Shown here: positions 34,262-42,163 of the stretch, in pieces
Layout: every line of letters starts with the position of its first letter
Position numbering within the stretch: the first letter of the stretch is position 1
Assembly (NCBI RefSeq): GCF_001500125.1
Contig: NZ_LQIV01000034.1
Location: 291,741-355,740, forward strand
Length of the DNA: 64,000 nucleotides
From: Mycobacterium sp. IS-1742
GTDB taxonomy: Bacteria > Actinomycetota > Actinomycetes > Mycobacteriales > Mycobacteriaceae
Direction of reading: 5' to 3'
Position numbers and translations under genes: made by a program
Notes under the pieces: generated by a model
Databases searched by the model: none
What the model saw: the letters and a program-made list of their open reading frames with translations, nothing else
Told to the model about the DNA's origin: nothing

Positions 34262-35134
34262 ATGAACGCAGACCAGCCCGTCACTCCCCGGAGTGGCGGG
34301 CTGGTTCGTCTTCGGCTCGACGTCAGCTACGACGGCACCGACTTCGCGGGCTGGGCGCCGCAGACCGGTCAGCGCACGGTGGCCGGGCTGATCGACGAGG
34401 CGCTCACGACGGTGTTCCGCACCCCGTTGGCGGTGCGGGCGGCCGGGCGCACGGACACGGGTGTGCACGCCACCGGCCAGGTGGCGCACGTCGACGTGCC
34501 CGAGGACGCGCTGCACCACGCGTACCCGCGTACCGCGCGGCCCGGTGAGCCCGAGTTCCTGCCGCTCGTCCGTCGGCTCGGGCGGTTTCTGCCCGCCGAC
34601 GTCCGGATCCGCGACATCAGCCGTGCGCCAACGGGATTCGACGCACGCTTCTCCGCGTTACGGCGCCACTACACCTACCGGCTCGGCACCGCCCCCTACG
34701 GCGTGGAACCGCACTTGGCGCGCTTCGTGACGCCGTGGCCGCGGCCGCTCGACGTCGAGGCGATGAACGCGGCGAGCGCACAGCTGGTCGGGCTGCGCGA
34801 TTTCGCGGCGTTCTGCCGTCACCGCGACGGCGCGACGACGATCCGCGATCTGCAGCGGCTGGAGTGGGCGCGCGACGGCGATCTGGTCACCGCGTACGTC
34901 AGCGCGGATGCGTTCTGCTGGTCGATGGTGCGCTCGCTCGTCGGTGCGCTGATCGCGGTGGGGGAGCATCGCCGCGAACCCGGATGGTGTGCCGGGTTGT
35001 TGAGCGCCACGCGGCGATCCAGCGAGTTCGCGGCCGCCCCGCCGCAGGGGCTCACCCTCGTGGGGGTGGACTATCCGCCGGATGACGAGTTAGCGGCGCG
35101 CACCCTGGTCACCCGCGATCTGCGCGTCATCTAG
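34262..35134 (+). CDS. truA: tRNA pseudouridine synthase A
   Basis: The 290-residue enzyme has the TruA catalytic Asp in AAGRTDTGVHATGQVAHVD, the substrate-binding RRHYTYRLG, and FCRHRDGATTIRDL near the centre. It makes pseudouridine at positions 38-40 of tRNAs. The ATG at 34262 lies four bases after rplQ. No other start is available before the conserved LRLDVSYDGTDFAGW, so the strong hairpin at 34272-34305 lies within its codons 4-15. Confidence 0.96.
   Translation: MNADQPVTPRSGGLVRLRLDVSYDGTDFAGWAPQTGQRTVAGLIDEALTTVFRTPLAVRAAGRTDTGVHATGQVAHVDVPEDALHHAYPRTARPGEPEFLPLVRRLGRFLPADVRIRDISRAPTGFDARFSALRRHYTYRLGTAPYGVEPHLARFVTPWPRPLDVEAMNAASAQLVGLRDFAAFCRHRDGATTIRDLQRLEWARDGDLVTAYVSADAFCWSMVRSLVGALIAVGEHRREPGWCAGLLSATRRSSEFAAAPPQGLTLVGVDYPPDDELAARTLVTRDLRVI
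34272..34305 (+). terminator. Strong hairpin inside the first codons of truA
   Basis: A 16-bp stem with one G-U pair (ACCAGCCCGTCACTCC at 34272-34287, GGAGTGGCGGGCTGGT at 34290-34305) is closed by a two-base loop and followed by TCGTCTTC. It may end most alpha-operon transcripts after rplQ or damp truA translation. No long T tract follows. Confidence 0.5.
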
Positions 35135-35140
35135 CCTCGG

Positions 35141-35854
35141 TCAGATGCGCCCGGCGATGAAGTCGGCGGCCTGGTTGACCATGCCGGCGTTGACGTAGGC
35201 CCGCGCCGCGTGGTCGGGCCAGTTGCCCTCCCAGGTATTGGGGTCGGCCGGGCTGCAGATCGGATCGGCGCCGTGGCACAACTCGATCGTGCGTTCGCGG
35301 TAGAGCGGGCTGAAGTTGGTGATCGGCCCGACCCACGCGACGCCGTTGCCGAACAGGGCGATCGCGGCGATGTGCCGGTCCATCCCCGGCGGCAGCGGCT
35401 TCTCGAAGCCGAACGCCGCGATCGGCGCGGCAAGCACGACGTCGGTCACGGCGGCGCCGAGCGAGTAGCCGCCCAGCACCAGGCGGGTGTCGGGGCACCG
35501 CCCTGCCATGTCCTGGATGCGCGAACTCATGTCGTTGGCGCCCACATCGATCTCGGTGTCCGCCGGGTACTGCACGGTGTAGAGGTCGATGTCCTTGTCG
35601 GTCTTGTTGCGCAGGGCGCTGATCAGGGCATTGCCGATCACGCCTGCGCCGGGCGCCTCGGTGCGACCGCGCGCGAAGATGAGCTCGGCCTGCGGGCACG
35701 ATTGGGCGGACGCGACGGCGGCGGTCCGGGACAGGGTCGAGGGCGCGATGAGTAGTCCGGCGGCGACGAGGACGGACGCGGCGAGCGTCAGAGACCGACG
35801 GACCCAGCTGAGCGACGCAGAGTGATCATGCACCCCGTCGATGTTAACCGACAT
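35141..35854 (-). CDS. Secreted cutinase-family esterase (Cut3/Cut4-like), distal copy
   Basis: The 237-residue protein has a signal-peptide-like N-terminus (SLTLAASVLVAAGLLIAPS...ASAQSCP) and the cutinase core: LIFARGRTEAPGAG, the nucleophile elbow GGYSLGAAV, the catalytic Asp region CHGADPICSP and the His region DHAARAYVN. Paired cysteines (QSCP/RCPD and LCHG/ICSP) are conserved. Mycobacterial cutinases hydrolyse lipid esters outside the cell. It starts 5 bases after the upstream cutinase stop. TTG at 35863 is an alternative start. Confidence 0.93.
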   Translation of the reverse strand: MSVNIDGVHDHSASLSWVRRSLTLAASVLVAAGLLIAPSTLSRTAAVASAQSCPQAELIFARGRTEAPGAGVIGNALISALRNKTDKDIDLYTVQYPADTEIDVGANDMSSRIQDMAGRCPDTRLVLGGYSLGAAVTDVVLAAPIAAFGFEKPLPPGMDRHIAAIALFGNGVAWVGPITNFSPLYRERTIELCHGADPICSPADPNTWEGNWPDHAARAYVNAGMVNQAADFIAGRI

Positions 35855-35859
35855 GATCG

Positions 35860-36534
35860 TCAAATCAGGCTGGCTGCGAAACCTGCCGCCTGCCCGATGA
35901 ACGGCGAGGACTCGTAGTTCTTATGAGCGAACGGATTGCGGCCGTTCGAACAGATCGGGTCACCGTCGCTGCACAGGTCGATCCCGCGGCCGGCGAACAG
36001 CCCTCGCGCGTTGACGGGGTTGCCGAACTTGGTGGCCGGGTTACCGAACACCGCGACCGCCGCGACGTCGCTGACGTAACCGCCGGGTAGCGGCGGTGCC
36101 GAGCCGATGTCACCGATCCGGTTCCCCAGGGGCGGAACGCCGGCCAGCATGTCGATCACCGCCGCGCCCTGCGAATATCCGCCGAGGACGAACCGGGTGC
36201 CAGGGCACTGCGTCGAGACCGACGCGATGCGTGCGGTCGCATCGGCTGCGCCCGCGGCGGTGGTCAGGAAGTCGTAGGTGGCCGGGTAGTTCACGCCATA
36301 GGTGCTCAGCGTGCGGCCCCCGAGCATGGGGCGCATCGCATCGGCGAGCGCCTGGCCGACGCGGCCGATGCCCACGGGTTCGCTGGTGCCTCGCGCGAAG
36401 ATCAGCTCGACATCGGAGCAGCCCTGCGCGGCGGCGGTCGGTGCCGGGCCCGCTGCGACGAGGGCACCGGCGGTGACGACGGAGAGTGCGGTGGCGGCCA
36501 GACGCGCACCGGCGCGAAGCGAGATCACCGGCAC
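35860..36534 (-). CDS. Secreted cutinase-family esterase (Cut3/Cut4-like), proximal copy
   Basis: The 224-residue protein has a signal peptide ending about residue 36 (TALSVVTAGALVAAGPAPTAAAQG), then LIFARGTSEPVGIG, elbow GGYSQGAAV, Asp region CSDGDPICSNG and His region FAHKNYESS. It is a tandem paralogue of the next gene, as Rv3451/Rv3452 are in M. tuberculosis at the same place. The two genes are a tight operon on the minus strand, facing away from eccB4. Confidence 0.94.
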   Translation of the reverse strand: MPVISLRAGARLAATALSVVTAGALVAAGPAPTAAAQGCSDVELIFARGTSEPVGIGRVGQALADAMRPMLGGRTLSTYGVNYPATYDFLTTAAGAADATARIASVSTQCPGTRFVLGGYSQGAAVIDMLAGVPPLGNRIGDIGSAPPLPGGYVSDVAAVAVFGNPATKFGNPVNARGLFAGRGIDLCSDGDPICSNGRNPFAHKNYESSPFIGQAAGFAASLI

Positions 36535-36551
36535 ATACTCACATAGGTGGG

Positions 36552-37625
36552 CTAGCTAGAGCCAACAGTTCGGGCTTCTCCGGCCTCCTCGACCGGTGTT
36601 TCCGGCCACATCGCCGCCGCGACCAGATCCGGGCCGTCGGCGTCGCGGGAATCGTGCCGGTCTCCCTGGCGGGCAAGGGCGAGGCCGCACAGGACGATGG
36701 CGCCGCCGACGGCCTGCACCGCGGTCATCGATTCACCGAGCAGGACCCAGGCCGCCAGGACAGCGAACAGCACCTCCGAGAGGCCGACCAGCGAGGCGAA
36801 CCGCGGCCGCAGCCGGGCGATACCCATGATGCCCAACGTGTAGGCGATCGCGGTCGGGATCAGGCCGAGAGCGAGGACCGGCACCACCCACGACGTGGTC
36901 CACCCGGCGATCACGGTGTCGTCGGTCGTGAAGGTCAGCGGCATGACGCCGACGATGCCGAGCAATGCGGTGAGCGCCCCGCCGACCGCCAGTCCGGCCG
37001 CGGCGAGGGTGACCGGATGGACGCTGTCTGCGTTCTCCTCGCCGGTGGCGACCCGCTCCGACATCAGGAAGTAGCAGGCGGCGCACACACCGGCGGCCAG
37101 GCCCCAGCCGACGCCGACGAGGTTGATCTGCGCGGCGGCGAATCCGCTGCTGTCGACGACCCCGAGGACGAGCATGATGCCCGTGACCGCGAGGGTCACG
37201 CCGGCCAAGGTCAGCGTGGACGGCCTGCGGCGGGTGGTCAGCCACAGCCACGCCACGACCAGCAGCGGGGCGGTGTACTCCAGCAGCAGTGCCACGCCGA
37301 CGGTCAGGTGGGAGACGGCGTTGTAGTAGAAGAGCTGGGCGCCGGCGATCGGGACCGCCCCGTAGACGAGGACGGTCCGCCAGTGCGACACCGCCTCCCG
37401 CAGCCAGCCGCGGCGGACGACCGTCGCGAAGACCGCCATGAGGAGGGCGCCGCCGGCCAGCCGGGCCGTCACGGCCGCGGTGGGGCTCCATCCGGCCACC
37501 ATCAGCGACTTGCCGAGCGGCCCGGACATGCCGAACGCGAACGCCGAACCGACGGCGAGCATCAGGCCGACCCGGAAGTGGTCGACCGCTGCACGCTGTG
37601 GCGTGAGCGCGCCGAGCGAAGCCAT
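36552..37625 (-). CDS. EamA (RhtA-type) drug/metabolite exporter
   Basis: The 357-residue protein has about ten membrane segments in two EamA repeats (GLMLAVGSAFAFGMSGPLGK and LVGVGWGLAAGVCAACYFLM begin the two), followed by a soluble acidic tail. Family members export amino acids or related metabolites. A perfect GGAGGT three bases before the ATG decides the start; the open frame continues to 38633 through a different gene and is not coding there. It diverges from the CGNR regulator with only 66 bp between them. Confidence 0.9.
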   Translation of the reverse strand: MASLGALTPQRAAVDHFRVGLMLAVGSAFAFGMSGPLGKSLMVAGWSPTAAVTARLAGGALLMAVFATVVRRGWLREAVSHWRTVLVYGAVPIAGAQLFYYNAVSHLTVGVALLLEYTAPLLVVAWLWLTTRRRPSTLTLAGVTLAVTGIMLVLGVVDSSGFAAAQINLVGVGWGLAAGVCAACYFLMSERVATGEENADSVHPVTLAAAGLAVGGALTALLGIVGVMPLTFTTDDTVIAGWTTSWVVPVLALGLIPTAIAYTLGIMGIARLRPRFASLVGLSEVLFAVLAAWVLLGESMTAVQAVGGAIVLCGLALARQGDRHDSRDADGPDLVAAAMWPETPVEEAGEARTVGSS

Positions 37626-37645
37626 GGCACCTCCGAGAGGATGTA

Positions 37646-37657
37646 ATGAGTAAAGTG
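37646..37657. promoter_or_regulatory. Half-site related to the 37692 palindrome
   Basis: ATGAGTAAAGTG matches 10 of 12 positions of the left arm of the palindrome at 37692-37715 (ATGAGTCAAATG). It is 46 bp upstream, near the EamA start. Together the two sites could hold a regulator that controls both divergent genes. Confidence 0.45.
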
Positions 37658-37691
37658 AGCTTTGGTCCTGACCGTATCGATCGAAGGAGTC

Positions 37692-37715
37692 ATGAGTCAA
37701 ATGCATTTCACTCAT
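37692..37715. promoter_or_regulatory. 24-bp palindrome beginning at the start codon of the CGNR gene
   Basis: ATGAGTCAAATG (37692-37703) faces CATTTCACTCAT (37704-37715); 11 of 12 pairs are complementary with no spacer. The first three bases are the start codon. It is a good candidate for an autoregulatory operator, or it may act on the mRNA around initiation. Conservation at the protein level cannot explain the symmetry. Confidence 0.6.
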
Positions 37716-38255
37716 GACACCGAACTCACACTGCGGGCGGCGTGTGTACTGGTCAACACCGATCGGGTCGACGGCGAACAACTCGGCGACATGTCCGCTC
37801 TCGACGAGTACCTCGACGGGTTCGGCTGGACCGGGCGGCGGGACCGCGACGACGCGGAACTCGCCGCCGTACGCGGGCTGCGGGTACGGCTGGGCCGGAT
37901 CTGGGCGGCCGCCGACGACGAGGAGGGCACCGTCGGTCAGGTCAATGCGCTGCTCGCGGACACCAAGGCCGCACCCTGGCTGACCCGTCACCCCGAGATG
38001 CCCGAATGGCATCTGCACCTGGCATCGGTCCACGACCCGCTGTGGCAACGGATGGGTGCGGAGATGGCGATGGCGCTGGCCGACCTGATCCGCGCCGGTG
38101 AGTTGCGTCGGCTGAAGACGTGCGCCGCCCCGGACTGTGAAGCGGTGTTGGTGGACCTGTCGCGCAACCGGTCCCGGATGTTCTGCGACACCGGCAACTG
38201 CGGCAACCGTCAACACGTGGCGGCTTACCGCGAACGGCGTGCCAAGGACTCCTAG
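37692..38255 (+). CDS. CGNR zinc-finger protein, probable transcriptional regulator
   Basis: The 187-residue protein has an ABATE-like N-terminal domain (TLRAACVLVNT and a helical body) and a C-terminal CGNR zinc finger (LKTCAAPDCEAVLVD, FCDTGNCGNRQHVAAYRERR). Such proteins are treated as regulators of stress or transport genes. GAAGGAG before the ATG at 37692 supports that start over one at 37662. It diverges from the EamA exporter, and the palindrome at its start codon suggests it controls itself and the exporter. Its stop overlaps that of the convergent GGDEF gene. Confidence 0.88.
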   Translation: MSQMHFTHDTELTLRAACVLVNTDRVDGEQLGDMSALDEYLDGFGWTGRRDRDDAELAAVRGLRVRLGRIWAAADDEEGTVGQVNALLADTKAAPWLTRHPEMPEWHLHLASVHDPLWQRMGAEMAMALADLIRAGELRRLKTCAAPDCEAVLVDLSRNRSRMFCDTGNCGNRQHVAAYRERRAKDS

Positions 38256-39379
38256 AGGTCGTCGCTGCCCAGTCGGCGTGCGTTGTCGAGGACGGCCGGC
38301 CGGTCGCACGAGACGTAACGGGCCTGATTGCCGCCGGCGCGACGGGCGTCGTACATCGCCATCGTCGCGATCGTGATCAGCTCGTCGAGCAACTCCGCAG
38401 GCGGGCAGGCGCCCAACCCGCGCATTGGGGTGCTGACGACGCCCATGCTCGCCGTCACCCGCGGCGGGGTCGCGGCGATCGCCTTGCGCACGCGTTCGAC
38501 CAGCGGGAACGAGTCCGTCGTGGCGAAGGTGTCGGCGATGAGGTACTCGTCGTCGCCGGTATGGGCCACGAACGCGTTGTGGCGGGTGGTCTCCCGCAGC
38601 GTCTGGCCGATCGCCACGCGGGCCCGCTCGCACGCGAGTTCACCGTCGGTCTCGCACAGCAGGCGCATGTTGTCGAGGTTGATCACCACCAGGACGAGAC
38701 GCTGGTCGTCGTCGCGGCTGCGGGCGACGACGTGGCCGGCGGCCCGGTAGAACGCCTCGCGGTTCAGCAACCCGGTCAACGGGTCGATGTCGGCGTTGTC
38801 CACATCGATGTCCACCGCGTAGAGCAGCAGGTGGCACGCGAACGGCACCGCCACGGTGACGGTCATGACGATGGCCAGCGACGTCGCCGCCCACACCGGA
38901 TCGGCCGTCTCGGCAAGGCGGAAGGCCAGCACGATCCCGGTGAACTCGGCGAGCACGAACACCAGGACGATGTAGTGGGCGGTGTGGAACAGCGCGATGT
39001 AGGCGCCGAGCACCGCGAAACCCGTCGCCAGGAGGAGCCCCGCCTCGGGGTCGGACATGATGAGGCACCCCGCGGCGATGAGGACGGCCGTCACCACCAC
39101 GAACACACCGGACTGGTGCCGGGACGGCCACCGGCGCCGTAGCCAGAACCCTGCGATCACCAGACAGGTGAACGTGACCGTCACCGCGATGCCGCGTTCG
39201 AATGCGGTCTGCGGTCCGGCATCGCTCCATTGCATCGCCAGTGGCACCAGCCCGAGCGTCGCGACGAACATCGCGATCAACCGGCACGTCGCCGACTGTG
39301 CTTCGCGGGCCGCCAAGAACGAGGTGAGCCAGTAGAAATGCTCTGGCTGGCGCCAGTACTGCCGCACCGCCTGGAACAT
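38252..39379 (-). CDS. Membrane protein with degenerate GGDEF domain
   Basis: The 375-residue protein has about six membrane segments (to about residue 195) and a C-terminal GGDEF domain starting DIDPLTGLLNREAFYRAAGHV. The catalytic motif reads GDDEY instead of GGDEF, and no RxxD product-inhibition site precedes it. Diguanylate cyclases generally need both glycines of GG(D/E)EF, so this protein may bind but not make cyclic-di-GMP. GGAGGT lies 8 bases before the ATG. M. tuberculosis does not have this gene at this place as far as I recall. Confidence 0.85.
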   Translation of the reverse strand: MFQAVRQYWRQPEHFYWLTSFLAAREAQSATCRLIAMFVATLGLVPLAMQWSDAGPQTAFERGIAVTVTFTCLVIAGFWLRRRWPSRHQSGVFVVVTAVLIAAGCLIMSDPEAGLLLATGFAVLGAYIALFHTAHYIVLVFVLAEFTGIVLAFRLAETADPVWAATSLAIVMTVTVAVPFACHLLLYAVDIDVDNADIDPLTGLLNREAFYRAAGHVVARSRDDDQRLVLVVINLDNMRLLCETDGELACERARVAIGQTLRETTRHNAFVAHTGDDEYLIADTFATTDSFPLVERVRKAIAATPPRVTASMGVVSTPMRGLGACPPAELLDELITIATMAMYDARRAGGNQARYVSCDRPAVLDNARRLGSDDL

Positions 39380-39493
39380 CTCTGGTACCTCCCACCGCTT
39401 CACCCACTGTATGCCCGGCCACCGACACCGCGACCACGAAATCGGCGTCGAAAGGGGGTCGAGAGCGCGGTTACGCTCCCCTCGGGGGTGGAC

Positions 39494-40870
39494 ATGGGCC
39501 GACCGACCACCGGGCTCCACGTGAGCGGGTACCGGTTCCTGATGCGTCGCGTGGAACACGCGCTGGTCCGTGCGGACGTCCGGATGCTCGACGATCCGCT
39601 GCGCGGACAGTCGCTCGCGCTCGTCGCCGGTGCCGTGCTCGCGGCCATCGTGGTGGCCGGCTGCGCGATCCTGGCGGTACTGCGCCCGCAGGGCGGCCTC
39701 GCCGACGCCCCGATCGTGATGGACGCGCAGTCCGGGGCGTTGTACGTGCGGATCGGCGACACCGTGCATCCGGTGCCCAACCTCGCCTCGGCCCGGCTCG
39801 CGGCCGGCAGCGCCGCGGAGCCGCGGACGGTCAGCGCCCGCGCTCTGGCCGAGGCGCCGCGCGGACCGCAGGTCGGCATCGCCGGGGCGCCCGCGGCGAT
39901 CGAACCCGCGGTGCCGCCGCAGGACGCGGGATGGACGGTCTGCGACGGCGCCGCGTCGACGTCGGTCCTGGTCGGTCCGTCACCACCGGGTGGTGCGCTC
40001 GGGGCGGACCGCGCCGTGCTGGTCACCGCGCGGTCGGAAGGTCCGGCGGTCACCTACCTCCTGTACGCCGGGCGGCGGGCGGCGGTCGACCTGCGTGACA
40101 CCGCCGTCGTGCGGGCCCTGCGGATGGAAGCCGCCACGCCGCGTCCGGTCTCCCGCGCGCTCCTCGACGCACTGCCCGAGAGCCCGCCGATCACCGCACC
40201 CGCGGTGCCGCGCGCCGGTGACCGGGGCGCGCTCGCCGGCCGCACCGTGGGCGAGGTCGTGCGGCTGCCCCGCGCCGACGCCACGGAGTACTACGTCGTG
40301 CTGGCCGACGGCGTGCAGCGCGTCGGCAAGGTGACCGCCGACCTGATCCGGTTCACCGTCGGTCAGCGCGGCGGCGACATCCCCACCGTCGCACCCGATG
40401 CCGTGGCGGCGGCCGACGTCGTCGACACGCTGCCGACCGCCACCCATCCCGACCGGGTGGTGATCACCGAACCGGCCGTCCTGTGCGCGCACTGGGCGAT
40501 GGACGGCGGCGACGTGACGACCACGCTGGTCGACGCGGTCCCGCCCGCGCCCGTCCTGGATCTGGCGCAGGCGGACGGTGCGGGTCCGAACGTGGATGCG
40601 GTCTTCGTCCCGCCGGGTCGCAGCGTGTTCGCCCGTCCGGTCAGCGTCACCGGTGGCGGGGGCGGCGCACAACCGCGGTATCTGATGACGGACCGCGGCG
40701 TGCTGTTCGGGGTGCCCGATGACGACACCGCGCGCACACTCGGCGTGACGTCGCCGCCCGTGCCGTCCCCGTGGCCGGTGCTCGCCCGTCTGCCCCGCGG
40801 ACCCGAATTGAGCCGCGCCGCAGCGTCAGTGACGCGCGACGCGCTCGGGGTGGCCGCGCCGGTGCGATGA
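39494..40870 (+). CDS. eccB4: ESX-4 secretion component EccB4
   Basis: The 458-residue protein starts with a cytosolic segment containing TTGLHVSGYRFLMRRVEHAL, the EccB hallmark, then one membrane helix (42-63) and a long periplasmic part with R3-type repeats and two conserved Cys (WTVCDG, AVLCAHW). EccB forms the periplasmic part of the type VII channel. A GTG at 39488 is an alternative start. Its last 45 bases overlap the 3' end of mycP4 on the other strand. Confidence 0.95.
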   Translation: MGRPTTGLHVSGYRFLMRRVEHALVRADVRMLDDPLRGQSLALVAGAVLAAIVVAGCAILAVLRPQGGLADAPIVMDAQSGALYVRIGDTVHPVPNLASARLAAGSAAEPRTVSARALAEAPRGPQVGIAGAPAAIEPAVPPQDAGWTVCDGAASTSVLVGPSPPGGALGADRAVLVTARSEGPAVTYLLYAGRRAAVDLRDTAVVRALRMEAATPRPVSRALLDALPESPPITAPAVPRAGDRGALAGRTVGEVVRLPRADATEYYVVLADGVQRVGKVTADLIRFTVGQRGGDIPTVAPDAVAAADVVDTLPTATHPDRVVITEPAVLCAHWAMDGGDVTTTLVDAVPPAPVLDLAQADGAGPNVDAVFVPPGRSVFARPVSVTGGGGGAQPRYLMTDRGVLFGVPDDDTARTLGVTSPPVPSPWPVLARLPRGPELSRAAASVTRDALGVAAPVR

Positions 40871-42163
40871 CGAGGCAGCCGCGACCAGCAGCGTGATCAC
40901 GACGCAGATCCCCGCGCCCGCCGTCGCGATCCGGCGGGGTCTGGTGTCGTGCGGGACGTCGGTCGGGGCGCTCAGAGAACGCGCCGGGGTTTCGGCGGGG
41001 CCGGCGGGCAGGCCACCGCTCACGGCGGCCGCGACGTCCACGACACCACGACCGATGACGGGATCCCACCCTGCCGGCGGCGGATGCGCGGTGTCCTCGA
41101 TGCGCTGCATCACCTGGCGCGCCGTGAGGTGGGGCCAGCGGGAGCGGACCAGCGCAACGATCCCCGAGACCACCGGCGCGGCGTAACTGGTGCCCGCGAT
41201 CGACGCGTGGCCGTCGGCCGCCGGCAGCGCGTCGACGAGGCCGTCGCCGTCGGGGTCCAGCGACACGACGTGCTCGCCCGGTGCGGCGACGTCGACCCAC
41301 GGGCCTGCGAGGCTGAACCGCGACGGTGTGCCGTCGAGGCCCACCGAGCCGACGGTGAGCACCAGGTCGTCGTACCAGGCTGGGCTGGCGACGGATTCGA
41401 CTCTCTGCCAGTCGGGTCGGCCGGGGTGTGCCGGATTCTGCGCCGGGCACTGGCCCGGCCCGCCGACGTTGCCCGCCGCGGTGACCACGACCGCGTTGCG
41501 CACGTCGACCGCATAGGCGAGTGCGGCGCCCAGCGCCCGGTCGTCGAGCGCGGCGGCCGCGGCCAGGCACGCCACCGATGACACGTTGATCACCGTGGCG
41601 CCGAGGTCGGCGGCGGCGCGCACCGCCTTCGCCAGTGTCTGCACGTCGCCGTACCCGGTGACGCCCGGTTCGTCGGCAGGCCCGAACTTGTTGCTCGACT
41701 GTCGGATGCCCAACAGCGCGGCGTCCGGTGCCACGCCGGTGAATTCGCCTGTGGCCGCGATGATCCCGGCGACCAGCGTGCCGTGTCCGTCACAGTCGTC
41801 GGTGCCGTCGCCCCGCGACACGTAGTCCCCGCCGGCGACGAGCCGGGGGAGCAGTCGGTGCCGCGCGACGCCGGTGTCGATGACGGCGACCGTCTGCCCC
41901 GCACCCCGGGTCAGCGGCCACACCTCCGGCAGGTTCAGCATGTCCAACTGGTGTGCGTCCCCGGGCGGGTCCCGGTCGGCGACGGCGCCGGAACACTCCG
42001 CCCGCTGTTCGGTGCGCTGTGGCGGTGCCGGTGGTGCGGCTTCGGGCAGGAATGATTCGTCGACCGCGGGTGGGGTCACCGCCGACGCGGGTGTCGCCGT
42101 GGCCACCGGCAGCGCTGCCACGACCAGCCCGGTCACCGCGACGGCGGTGAGCCGGCCGGTCAT
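40826..42163 (-). CDS. mycP4: ESX-4 mycosin protease MycP4
   Basis: The 445-residue subtilisin-like protease has a signal peptide (to about residue 28) and the triad Asp96 (VAVIDTGVA), His127 (DCDGHGTLVAG) and Ser326 (IAGTSYAAPVVSG), with a C-terminal membrane anchor at about 412-432 and a basic end. Mycosins are needed for a stable type VII secretion complex. Its ATG overlaps the eccD4 stop (ATGA). The gene is convergent with eccB4 and the two overlap by 45 bp. Confidence 0.96.
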   Translation of the reverse strand: MTGRLTAVAVTGLVVAALPVATATPASAVTPPAVDESFLPEAAPPAPPQRTEQRAECSGAVADRDPPGDAHQLDMLNLPEVWPLTRGAGQTVAVIDTGVARHRLLPRLVAGGDYVSRGDGTDDCDGHGTLVAGIIAATGEFTGVAPDAALLGIRQSSNKFGPADEPGVTGYGDVQTLAKAVRAAADLGATVINVSSVACLAAAAALDDRALGAALAYAVDVRNAVVVTAAGNVGGPGQCPAQNPAHPGRPDWQRVESVASPAWYDDLVLTVGSVGLDGTPSRFSLAGPWVDVAAPGEHVVSLDPDGDGLVDALPAADGHASIAGTSYAAPVVSGIVALVRSRWPHLTARQVMQRIEDTAHPPPAGWDPVIGRGVVDVAAAVSGGLPAGPAETPARSLSAPTDVPHDTRPRRIATAGAGICVVITLLVAAASSSHRRGHPERVARH

